Assembly (NCBI GenBank): GCA_022181065.1
Contig: BQMY01000085.1
Coordinates: 1 to 64,000, forward strand
Length of the DNA stretch: 64,000 nucleotides
Source of the DNA: Melioribacteraceae bacterium
Lineage (GTDB): Bacteria; Bacteroidota; Ignavibacteria; Ignavibacteriales; Melioribacteraceae
Direction of reading: 5' to 3'
Part shown: in pieces, positions 17,701 through 24,750 of the stretch
Layout: each line of letters opens with the position of its first letter
How positions within the stretch are numbered: the stretch's first letter is position 1
Program-made: the position numbers and the translations under genes
Notes under the pieces: generated by a model
What the model saw: the letters and a program-made list of their open reading frames with translations, nothing else
Database searches by the model: none
Told to the model about the DNA's origin: nothing

Positions 17701-17754
17701 CGCGGATAAAACAGAAACTGCCGCAAAAATCAATATGAATAAATAAATTCTCAA
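14722..17754 (-). CDS. Propeller-sensor transmembrane adenylate cyclase
   Basis: The 1010-residue protein joins a periplasmic sensor to a cytoplasmic class III nucleotide cyclase. In order: signal peptide (1-18); about twelve Reg_prop blades (25-620; repeats of D..GNIWFGT..GGL.R(F/Y)DG); a Y_Y_Y domain (about 660-732); one membrane helix (about 740-760); a charged coiled coil (765-790); the linker LLMNILPGS; and the cyclase domain (about 815-990). Both metal aspartates are present (FTDFKGF, TIGDSYMA). So are the adenine-selecting Lys (EKMKTIGD) and Asp (YDIWGDTVN) and the transition-state Asn and Arg (NLASRM), which indicates cAMP rather than cGMP as product. Reg_prop/Y_Y_Y sensors usually drive histidine kinases. 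It is transcribed alone. Confidence 0.92.
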   Translation of the reverse strand: MRIYLFILIFAAVSVLSAQSLSIKRFTSDDGMPQNSVYSIIQDNRGYLWIATEDGASRYNGMNFKNFYVSDGLAYTSVRTVFEDSENNIWFGTEKGLSRFDGKSFINYYKSETFKDDYIQGIAEDSSGVVWIATRSGGIARYKNGKLESVNDELGLPEDALETLCLIDGENNLWIGTIGYGVYRYSEDSLSHFTRNTGLLSDSVTSIQEDADGNIWFGSLFGASKYDGVEFTDLYLSDEKKQVAKVTFVSQDKDQNLWLGTDGKGLYNFDGETLNHYSEITGLPSDIINCFLEDLRGDLWFGTRNGGLFKVPVEKFTIFSRMTGLADDVVYSIFKDNKGQTWFGHEGDGITIFNEQKDTYEYLNSENGLKSNLVPSIIGDEKGNIWISVFGAGVSKYDGRNFKTYSSDDGLFNNFVISMHEDSEGNIWFGCEGGISMYDPNYDEIITKEGINSVTGDQFVYNIFEDYEGFLWFATATNGLLKFNKHKFIKAYTIEDGLPSDAIFFTTQDKFGNFWIGTEGGGVSRFDGKSFMNFSIREGMPSNSCYFIVEHNNYLYIGSTQGITRFEFMSYEEKGRDAFKTYTSKDGLASIEMNSGSVYKDRNYNIYFGTQNGVTKFNPKNKPREVPSPIYIKNVRIIDEESVRDTLPKITLDLDYTENNISFDFIGVEFIAPEKVLYRYKLEGVDLNWTETFEHSITYRSLPANNYNFKVVCRNSDGIWSEQEAIVPFIITPPFWETWWFYTISSIFVLSMVYMFYTYKTRQVKRRNLELAQMVKRRTKELEEEKDKSDALLMNILPGSCVDELKEKGYVQPREFKNCSILFTDFKGFTYTASVLPADSLVNELNEIFKGFDDIVSKYGLEKMKTIGDSYMAAGGLPKETRDHALITVYAALEMQDFIRKRGETAPIKWEMRVGVHSGSVIAGVVGTKKFVYDIWGDTVNLASRMESSGEPGRVNVSAYTFMLIRDHFDCEYRGKMDAKGKGKVDMYFVKGLKGKTEERSEDIINRIEN

Positions 17755-17860
17755 ATAGCAAAGCTACCGCGGTTTTTGTTCAATAATAAAAATTAACAAT
17801 ATAATTTGCAAAATAAATATTATAAAAGCCATGCTATTGAAAAGCAGAAACCAGATTGTA

Positions 17861-18193
17861 TCAATTAACAGGTTCATCCTTGTTTACAGGTGAAAAACCA
17901 AACGGCGGATTTGTTTTTTCATCCGAACGTATTTCACCAAATCTTGCTTCAAACTTGTCAATGTTTTCCTTTAAGGCTTTTAGCAGCATTTTTGCGTGCT
18001 GGGGTGTTGTAATAACACGCGCGTGCACTTTTGCTTTTGGTACTCCGGGTACTACTCTTGTAAAATCGATTATAAACTCTGCTGGTGAATGTGTAATTAT
18101 CGCGAGGTTTGAATAAATACCTTCAGCTTCTTTTTCACCAAGTTCTATATTAAGTTGATTGGGTTTACCCGGATTATTCTTGTTGTTCTGCAT
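17861..18193 (-). CDS. DUF3467 family protein
   Basis: This 110-residue cytoplasmic protein matches DUF3467: EAEGIYSNLAIITHSPAEFIIDFTRVVPG in the first half, then KVHARVITTPQHAKMLLKALKENI. Family members are small and widespread in Bacteroidota and other phyla, with no established function. ATG at 18193 has AGGAG at good distance. The upstream TPR gene ends in a terminator just before this gene, so it probably has its own promoter or relies on read-through. It ends 106 bases before the cyclase gene on the same strand. Confidence 0.85.
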   Translation of the reverse strand: MQNNKNNPGKPNQLNIELGEKEAEGIYSNLAIITHSPAEFIIDFTRVVPGVPKAKVHARVITTPQHAKMLLKALKENIDKFEARFGEIRSDEKTNPPFGFSPVNKDEPVN

Positions 18194-18208
18194 GTTTTAC
18201 TCCTGATA

Positions 18209-18250
18209 ATAAAAAAAAACCCACAATCTGACTTGCAAATTGTGGGTTAA
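18209..18250 (-). terminator. Rho-independent terminator of the TPR protein gene
   Basis: A 10-bp stem (AACCCACAAT / ATTGTGGGTT, 18218-18248) with an 11-base loop is followed on the minus strand by an uninterrupted run of T. It lies about 20 bases after the TPR gene stop and directly in front of the DUF3467 gene. Confidence 0.88.
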
Positions 18251-18268
18251 AATAATATTCACTACTTA

Positions 18269-19432
18269 TTAATTTCTATACTGATCAGCTTTATTGTACG
18301 CGTCCATTGATTTATCGTTCATACCAAGGTTAGCGTAAATTTTACCAACAAGCTCCCAAACAGCGGGTTCTTCAGGTTTCATTTCAAGATATCTTTCCAA
18401 AGCTGGAAGCGCTTTTTCAAACATACCTTTGTAAGAATCATCCTCTTGTTCCGCGGCTTCGGCTTCTTCTCTTACTTCAGTTCCCCATTTTATATAGGTT
18501 ACGCCAAGGTTGTAAAGAGCATTAGTGTAATCAGGGTCAATATCAACCGCTTTTTCGAACTGATCAGCAGCTTCACTGAACATGTTCGCGCCTAACAAAA
18601 GCACACCGTAATTGTAGCGATAATACTGGTTATCCGGTTCTTTTTCAACACCGGCCTTAAAGGCGTCCATAGCCACATCCATTTTGTCAGCGGCTATATA
18701 TGCGTTTGAAAGTAGAAGAAGAACATCACTATTATCCGGATGCGCTTCACGACCTCTTTCCAGCACCCCGATAGCATTATTATACTCAACCATAGCAGCA
18801 ACACTGTCAGCGTTATTTTTATTCTCCTTGAACTGGTTCATAAGTTTGGCGCCTTTGGTGCTATATATTTCGCCAAGTGTTACATAGTTATCCGCTGTGT
18901 TTTTCTTTTCAATTAAAGTTTCAAGATAAGGTATAGCTTCGTCTGATCTGTCAACCTGAATCAAGGTGAAGATAAGGTTCTGATATGTGTTTAGCGAGTC
19001 AGGCTGTAAATCGATAGCGTTTCCAAAATGTGTAATAGCTTTTTCGAAATACATATTTGTAGAATCGGGAGTATTAGCTTTTGAGGCTCTGTTATAAAAT
19101 CCTACACCCTTGTTAAAGTTATCGGCCCAGTGAGAGAGTTTGTCGCCATCAATTTTCTCTTTGAACTTACTGCTGATTTCGAGTGATTTTTTATAATTTT
19201 CCATCATATCTTTTACATCACCCTGCTGACCATTCACATAACCCAACAAGAAAAATCCTTCGTCACTCTTAGGATTTTTTTCAATCTCTTTAAGTAGTAC
19301 TTCTTTCGCTTTAGGCAAGTTTTCCTGCTGAATGTAAAGCTTGGCACTTGTAATTTCAGTAGATGAGCACTGGAATGCAGTTACACCAAAGATCATGGCC
19401 AGAAGCGCGATTATACTAAAAACACGTTTCAT
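18269..19432 (-). CDS. TPR-repeat protein, probable lipoprotein
   Basis: The 387-residue protein has an N-terminal signal (MKRVFSIIALLAMIFGVTAF) followed by QCSSTE. The cysteine could be lipidated, although Gln at -1 is unusual for a lipobox. The rest is made of tetratricopeptide repeats, for example AKEVLLKEIEKNPKSDEGFFLLGYV, AITHFGNAIDLQPDSLNTYQNL, AFKAGVEKEPDNQYYRYNYGV and AADQFEKAVDIDPDYTNALYNLG. It is probably a periplasmic or outer-membrane scaffold for protein-protein contacts; its partners are unknown. It is monocistronic, with a strong terminator downstream. Confidence 0.85.
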   Translation of the reverse strand: MKRVFSIIALLAMIFGVTAFQCSSTEITSAKLYIQQENLPKAKEVLLKEIEKNPKSDEGFFLLGYVNGQQGDVKDMMENYKKSLEISSKFKEKIDGDKLSHWADNFNKGVGFYNRASKANTPDSTNMYFEKAITHFGNAIDLQPDSLNTYQNLIFTLIQVDRSDEAIPYLETLIEKKNTADNYVTLGEIYSTKGAKLMNQFKENKNNADSVAAMVEYNNAIGVLERGREAHPDNSDVLLLLSNAYIAADKMDVAMDAFKAGVEKEPDNQYYRYNYGVLLLGANMFSEAADQFEKAVDIDPDYTNALYNLGVTYIKWGTEVREEAEAAEQEDDSYKGMFEKALPALERYLEMKPEEPAVWELVGKIYANLGMNDKSMDAYNKADQYRN

Positions 19433-19699
19433 TTATTCTCCCATTATATATTTTTGATTACTTACATAATTATAATATATGAAAATAACCATTTTAGGAC
19501 TCTATAGTCAAGTATAAATTCCCCTCTATTATGGCTCGTTTGATCTATATTTTCGCCTCTTTTTAATAAATTTCTTTCAGGGGGCAAAATTTTCTACGGC
19601 ATGGTTTACATCTTTACATTCACCCCTTTAAATATATACTTATATATCATATTTTAACATTACATCTTTTTATATGTTTGACAGTAAGGTTTGGAAGAA

Positions 19700-20791
19700 A
19701 TGAAATTAGCCGAAATAATAAAAGCGGTACCAAAGGTACTTCTTCATGATCATCTTGATGGAGGTCTGCGTACATCAACAATAATTGACCTCGCAAATCA
19801 GATAAATTACGATAAACTGCCCACCCGGGACCCGGAGGAACTTGCCGAATGGTTTTTCAGAGGAGCAAACAAAGGTAATCTGGTAGAATTCCTGCAAGGT
19901 TTTGAACATACCATTGCCGTTATGCAGACAAAGGAAGCACTCGAGAGAGTCGCCTACGAAATGATGGAGGATATGAAAAATGACGGAATATGCTACGTTG
20001 AGACTCGATTCGCTCCCGTCTTTCATACGTCCGACGGGCTCCATTACGATGATATTATGAACGCGGTGCTCAAAGGACTTGAAAAAGGTAAAAAAGACTT
20101 TGGAGTTGGCTACGGTTTAATACTCTGTGGAATGCGCAATATGAAAAATACTCTCGAAATCGCTGAACTTGCTGTAAATTATAGATACCGCGGTGTTGTT
20201 GGTTTTGATCTCGCGGGTGAAGAAGGTGGTTATCCTCCTAAAAAACATATCGATGCTTTTCAGTATATACAGCGCGCAAACTTTAGTATAACTGTACATG
20301 CCGGTGAAGCGTTCGGGAAAGACTCAATCTGGCAGGCACTACAGTTTTGTGGAGCCCACAGAATCGGGCATGCTACCCGACTAATTGAGGATATCCACTA
20401 CGACGAAAAGGGAAATATTGTTTCACTTGGTGAACTCGCTCAATACGTTCTGGATAAACGTGTCCCACTTGAAATATGCCTGCTAAGTAATGTTCATACC
20501 GGAGCGATAAGTACTATTGAAGAACATCCGTTCCGCGACTTTTTCAAGGAAGGTTTCAGAGTATTTTTGAACACTGACGACCGACTCATGAGTGATACTA
20601 CTTTATCTAACGAATATATCGTTGCTGCTGAAAAATTTGATATAAATCTTGATGACATTGAAAAACTGAATATCAACGCAATGAAATCATCTTTTCTTCC
20701 TCATAAGGAAAGGCTTGAATACATCTACAAGGTTATAAAACCCGGTTATAAAGAAATGCGTGAAAAACTACTTTCATTAAAGGAATACTAA
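19700..20791 (+). CDS. add: Adenosine deaminase
   Basis: The enzyme hydrolyses adenosine to inosine and ammonia in purine salvage. The zinc and catalytic motifs are all present: LLHDHLDGGLR (His-x-His), VHAGEAFG (His and catalytic Glu), HRIGHATRL (His) and FLNTDDRLMSDTTLSNEY (metal Asp). ATG at 19700 is preferred, with AAGG at 19686-19689 upstream; a TTG three codons earlier is possible. It overlaps the following small gene by one base (TAATG), so the two are translationally coupled. The family also includes adenine deaminases and AMP-like deaminases, and the exact substrate cannot be fixed by eye. Confidence 0.9.
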   Translation: MKLAEIIKAVPKVLLHDHLDGGLRTSTIIDLANQINYDKLPTRDPEELAEWFFRGANKGNLVEFLQGFEHTIAVMQTKEALERVAYEMMEDMKNDGICYVETRFAPVFHTSDGLHYDDIMNAVLKGLEKGKKDFGVGYGLILCGMRNMKNTLEIAELAVNYRYRGVVGFDLAGEEGGYPPKKHIDAFQYIQRANFSITVHAGEAFGKDSIWQALQFCGAHRIGHATRLIEDIHYDEKGNIVSLGELAQYVLDKRVPLEICLLSNVHTGAISTIEEHPFRDFFKEGFRVFLNTDDRLMSDTTLSNEYIVAAEKFDINLDDIEKLNINAMKSSFLPHKERLEYIYKVIKPGYKEMREKLLSLKEY

Positions 20792-21132
20792 TGGCAAAAA
20801 AAGCTCTATTTAAGAATTATACATTCGAATTCGATAAAAACGAAATAAAAATTATCAGCAACTTCTGCAAACAGGCAGTCTCCCAAATGCAGGATGATAA
20901 CAAATTTGCCGGATATGTGAATACATTCAACTCAATTCTTGACAAACTTCACAGTGGCGAAGAAAAAATTAAATTCACGAAACAGGAAAGACAGTTACTC
21001 GTTTCGCAGTTGAACGAAAACATAAAATTTATCGATGGTAAAATCGCTGAAAGCTGGATAATCAAGAAATGGTTTTACCGTTCAATCCGTACTCAGTACC
21101 AAATGTTAATTGACAACCATTTTAGTGATTAG
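20791..21132 (+). CDS. Hypothetical protein between add and hutU
   Basis: The 113-residue protein is basic and predicted to be mostly helical (KNEIKIISNFCKQAVSQMQ, KFTKQERQLLVSQLNENIKFIDGKI, KWFYRSIRTQYQMLI), without signal peptide or membrane segment. No family is recognised. Its start overlaps the stop of the adenosine deaminase gene (TAATG), and hutU begins three bases after its stop, so it is clearly part of a three-gene operon. Its function is unknown. Confidence 0.7.
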   Translation: MAKKALFKNYTFEFDKNEIKIISNFCKQAVSQMQDDNKFAGYVNTFNSILDKLHSGEEKIKFTKQERQLLVSQLNENIKFIDGKIAESWIIKKWFYRSIRTQYQMLIDNHFSD

Positions 21133-21135
21133 ACT

Positions 21136-22791
21136 ATGAGTGAAAAAAGAATTATTAAAGCACCAACAGGTACAACCCTGAATACCAAAGGCTGGATTCA
21201 GGAAGCAGCCTTGAGAATGTTAATGAACAACCTCGACCCCGAAGTTGCGGAACGCCCCGAAGACCTCGTTGTTTATGGCGGATCCGGTAAAGCGGCGCGA
21301 AACTGGGAAGCTTTCGACGCAATTGTCGAAACCCTTAAAAACCTCGAGGGTGACGAAACAATGCTTGTTCAGTCGGGTAAACCGGTAGCGGTTTTTAAAA
21401 CACATACTAACGCACCGCGGGTACTTATCGCAAACTCAAATCTTGTTCATGACTGGGCTACGTGGGATGAATTCCGCAGACTTGAGCACCTCGGACTCAC
21501 AATGTATGGTCAGATGACCGCAGGTTCATGGATATATATCGGCACACAGGGTATCCTTCAGGGCACCTACGAAACGTTTGCCGAATGCGCAAATCAGCAT
21601 TTTAACGGTTCACTCGCGGGAAAACTTGTTGTTTCCGGTGGTATGGGAGGTATGAGTGGAGCTCAACCACTTGCCGCGACAATGAATGGTGCGACCTATC
21701 TCGGTATTGAGGTTGACCGTGCCCGCATGCAGAAACGTTTAGACACCGGATATCTTGACGTTATCACAGATGATATTGACGAAGCGATTAAACTCGTCAC
21801 TGAAGCAAAAGAGAATAAAAAAGCTCTCTCTGTCGGATTGGTTGGAAACTGCGGTGAAGTTCTTCCCGCAATGATAGAAAAAAATATTATCCCCGATGTT
21901 CTTACCGATCAGACTTCAGCTCACGACGTACTTAACGGTTACGTGCCAATGGGTATGAATCTGGCTGAAGCGAATAATCTGCGCGAACAAGACCCCGATA
22001 CATACATCAGCAAAGCGCGCGAAACTGTTGTTGTTCATGTAAAAGCTATGCTTGAAATGAAAAATCGTGGCGCAATTACTTTCGATTATGGTAATAACAT
22101 TCGCGGTGAAGCCAAGGAAAACGGACTTAAAAACGCTTTCGATATCCCGGGATTTGTACCGGAATATATTCGTCCGCTATTCTGTGACGGTAAAGGACCA
22201 TTCCGCTGGGCAGCGCTATCCGGTAATCCGGAAGATATTTACGCTACTGATCAGGCGGTAATTGAAGCATTCCCCGAAGATACCGCGCTTATCCGCTGGA
22301 TCAAACTCGCGCAGGAAAAAGTACACTTTCAGGGACTTCCTTCTCGTATTTGCTGGCTTGGTTACGGAGCCAGAGCGAAAATGGGTAAAATCTTCAACGA
22401 ACTCGTAGCATCAGGTAAAGTTTCTGCCCCGATCGTAATTGGTCGTGACCATCTCGATTGTGGTTCAGTCGCTTCACCTAACCGTGAAACAGAAGCTATG
22501 CTTGACGGTAGTGACGCAATTGCCGATTGGCCGATTCTTAACGCAATGCTAAACGCTGTCGGTGGCGCCAGCTGGGTATCTGTGCATCATGGTGGTGGTG
22601 TTGGAATAGGTAAATCGCTCCACGCGGGTATGGTAATCGTCGCAGATGGAACTAAAGAGGCCGAAGAACGCCTCGAACGTGTTCTAACTTACGATCCCGG
22701 TATGGGAATTGTTCGTCACACAGACGCCGGGTATGAACGAGCCGAGAAAAACGCTAAAGCTTTAGGCGTTAAAATACCAATGATGAAATAA
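21136..22791 (+). CDS. hutU: Urocanate hydratase
   Basis: The enzyme converts urocanate to imidazolone propionate, the second step of histidine degradation, using NAD+ as an electrophile. The 551-residue length and the motifs are typical: [29 protein letters not shown], the NAD-binding [44 protein letters not shown] (active-site region) and [20 protein letters not shown]. It is the third gene of an operon with adenosine deaminase and a small unknown. The other hut genes (hutH, hutI, hutG) are not in the window. Confidence 0.97.
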   Translation: MSEKRIIKAPTGTTLNTKGWIQEAALRMLMNNLDPEVAERPEDLVVYGGSGKAARNWEAFDAIVETLKNLEGDETMLVQSGKPVAVFKTHTNAPRVLIANSNLVHDWATWDEFRRLEHLGLTMYGQMTAGSWIYIGTQGILQGTYETFAECANQHFNGSLAGKLVVSGGMGGMSGAQPLAATMNGATYLGIEVDRARMQKRLDTGYLDVITDDIDEAIKLVTEAKENKKALSVGLVGNCGEVLPAMIEKNIIPDVLTDQTSAHDVLNGYVPMGMNLAEANNLREQDPDTYISKARETVVVHVKAMLEMKNRGAITFDYGNNIRGEAKENGLKNAFDIPGFVPEYIRPLFCDGKGPFRWAALSGNPEDIYATDQAVIEAFPEDTALIRWIKLAQEKVHFQGLPSRICWLGYGARAKMGKIFNELVASGKVSAPIVIGRDHLDCGSVASPNRETEAMLDGSDAIADWPILNAMLNAVGGASWVSVHHGGGVGIGKSLHAGMVIVADGTKEAEERLERVLTYDPGMGIVRHTDAGYERAEKNAKALGVKIPMMK

Positions 22792-23116
22792 GCTGAACTT
22801 TGATCTTTCGTATAGACGGGATATGGTTCCCCGCGAGCGGGGCAGGCAGACAAGCTCACCATCCTAATCCCGTCTTTACGTTTTGAATTATTTTTTTGTA
22901 AAGACGGCATTCCGCCGCGGCGGATGCCGTCTAATTCTAAAATTCTTGTCATTCCTGCGCAGGCAGGAATCCAGAAAATGTTTTTGTCGAGATATTGTTC
23001 TGTAACGGGTGAACCATACAAGACAAATAACTTTATTTAACGAACATAACTTCGGATATGTTCGTATTTATTTTTATTATTACATCAGTAATAATTTAAT
23101 ATAATGGAGAACGCAA
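22792..23116. repeat. Intergenic region packed with palindromic repeats
   Basis: Between hutU and serA lie several inverted repeats. AGACGGGAT (22814-22822) pairs with ATCCCGTCT (22867-22875) and encloses a small CCCCGC/GCGGGG hairpin. A long near-perfect palindrome spans 22902-22932 (arms AGACGGCAT and TGCCGTCT, one bulge). The perfect palindrome ATTCCTGC-gcag-GCAGGAAT lies at 22951-22970 and is the widely scattered type of intergenic repeat. A 22-base unit at 22826-22847 recurs, inverted and slightly diverged, at 24654-24676. No gene is seen; the serA promoter must lie in the AT-rich last 90 bases. Confidence 0.8.
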
Positions 23117-24301
23117 ATGAAGGTATTAATCGCTGACAAATTCCCCGAAGCCTATATCGAAAAAATGAAGGCTAACGGACTTGAAGTTATTTATGAACCT
23201 AAACTTGGCGAAAATGATATTCCCGGTGCCATGAAAGAGATCGATATTTTGGTAGTTCGTTCCACCAAAGTAAACGCTGCGGCGGTTGAAGCCGGCGAAA
23301 ACCTCAACCTTGTTATCCGCGCCGGTGCCGGATATAACAACATCGATGTTAAAACCTGTAACAAACGTGGTGTTTATGTTGCCAACTGTCCCGGTATGAA
23401 CTCTGTAGCGGTTGCCGAACTTGCTGTGGGACTTATGGTTTCTCTCGACAGAAGAATCCCCGATAACGTTGCCGATTTCAGAAAAGGTGTCTGGAACAAA
23501 GCCGGATACAGCAAGAGTGATGGACTCAAAGGTAAAAACCTCGCGATTGTAGGTTTTGGTAATATCGGTAAAGAAGTCGCTGAACGCGCAAAGGCATTTG
23601 GAATGAATGTTTACGCGAAAGATATTTCCCGCGTTGAAGGCGAAAAAATCACTTCATTCGACGATATGGAAAAAATTCTTCCAATCGCAGATATCGTCTC
23701 CCTGCATCTTCCCGCTACTCCTGATACTAAAGGATTATTCAACGATCAGATGTTCGGATATATGAAAGACGGCGCTTATCTTGTAAACACATCACGCGCG
23801 GAAATCATAGACGAAAAAGCATTGATCAATGCTGTTAAAGAGAAAAATCTTCGTGTCGGACTTGATGTTTTCTCTAACGAACCTGAACAGAAAAGCGGTG
23901 AAGTATCTTCAGAACTTCAGGCACTTGATAATGTTTATATAACACATCACATTGGTGCTTCTACTCAGCAGGCTCAGAATGCTGTTGCCCAGGAAACATT
24001 AAATATCATCATGAAATTTGTTAACAGCGGTGTAATAGCTCACTGGGTTAACAGAGCTAAGATCAACGAAAAGCACTTCCAGCTTGTTGTAAAACATTAC
24101 GACAAACCGGGTGTGCTCGCTTCTGTTTTTGATGTACTTAAAATGGATGATATTAATATTGAAGAAGTTGAAAACGTTATTTTCGATGGTGGTTTGGTTG
24201 CGTGCTGTACCATGAAATTGCGCAAAGCTGCAAACAACGAAATGTTAAAAACTATCAGACATAATCCTAACGTACTGACAGTTTCACACGTAGAAGTTTA
24301 A
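23117..24301 (+). CDS. serA: D-3-phosphoglycerate dehydrogenase
   Basis: The enzyme oxidises 3-phosphoglycerate to 3-phosphohydroxypyruvate, the first step of serine synthesis. The 394-residue protein has the D-isomer hydroxyacid dehydrogenase fold. IRAGAGYNNIDV is the substrate Arg region, VGFGNIGKEVAERAKAFG the NAD-binding Rossmann motif, VSLHLPATPDTKGLF and LVNTSRAEIID follow, and the catalytic His is in ITHHIGAST. A C-terminal ACT domain (about 320-394, LVVKHYDKPGVLASVFDVL) probably gives feedback control by serine. GGAGA lies before the ATG at 23117. It is a single gene flanked by repeat-rich spacers. Confidence 0.93.
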   Translation: MKVLIADKFPEAYIEKMKANGLEVIYEPKLGENDIPGAMKEIDILVVRSTKVNAAAVEAGENLNLVIRAGAGYNNIDVKTCNKRGVYVANCPGMNSVAVAELAVGLMVSLDRRIPDNVADFRKGVWNKAGYSKSDGLKGKNLAIVGFGNIGKEVAERAKAFGMNVYAKDISRVEGEKITSFDDMEKILPIADIVSLHLPATPDTKGLFNDQMFGYMKDGAYLVNTSRAEIIDEKALINAVKEKNLRVGLDVFSNEPEQKSGEVSSELQALDNVYITHHIGASTQQAQNAVAQETLNIIMKFVNSGVIAHWVNRAKINEKHFQLVVKHYDKPGVLASVFDVLKMDDINIEEVENVIFDGGLVACCTMKLRKAANNEMLKTIRHNPNVLTVSHVEV

Positions 24302-24750
24302 TTATTTTCATACTCCTCCCCTTGTGATAAGGGGAGGATGATATTAATATTTTCTCGACTTTTGGTCATGCACCAATTAACCCGCAACTTCAGTTGTGGG
24401 ATTATTCCTGAAACTTATTTCCCTTTAACTTTATTATCGGTTTTTTCTGAAACCGTTAAAACGGTTGTATTATTGATTTTTTGTAGCAACCCACCCTCGG
24501 TTCAAACCGTGTGTTAATACTTTACGAACACTCACTTAATCCCAATCATATTGCTATGGGAGCTTTAGTCTGATGACTAGCGACTTAAGACTTAATACCG
24601 CTCGGCCCTTTGATTTAACTCAGGAACCTCACTTGCAGGCGTGTGAGGCTCTCGCCTGTCCCGCAGAGCGGGGAACACCCGTAAGCAGGGAAACACTCAC
24701 TCTACCACCAGTAAACTCTCTGATCATGTTTCAACATTTTCGTGCTATCT
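24302..24750. repeat. Repeat-rich spacer between serA and the acyl-CoA synthetase gene
   Basis: No gene is seen. A 10-bp hairpin at 24314-24338 (TCCTCCCCTT / AAGGGGAGGA) lies 12 bases after the serA stop and may end its transcript, although no T run follows. Three further inverted repeats follow: CCCGCAACT/AGTTGTGGG (24381-24400, one G-U), AACCGT/ACGGTT (24451-24466) and CGGTT/AACCG (24498-24509). They look like debris of a REP-type element. A unit at 24654-24676 matches, in inverted orientation, one at 22826-22847 on the other side of serA. Confidence 0.75.

Noticed and set aside
14722-17754. Reading the sensor protein as a hybrid two-component system
   Set aside because: The C-terminal domain has cyclase metal and base-recognition residues and no HisKA, HATPase or receiver motifs.
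22951-22970. Palindrome ATTCCTGC-gcag-GCAGGAAT considered as the hutU terminator
   Set aside because: It lies 160 bases after the stop, has no T run, and is of the widely dispersed intergenic repeat type.
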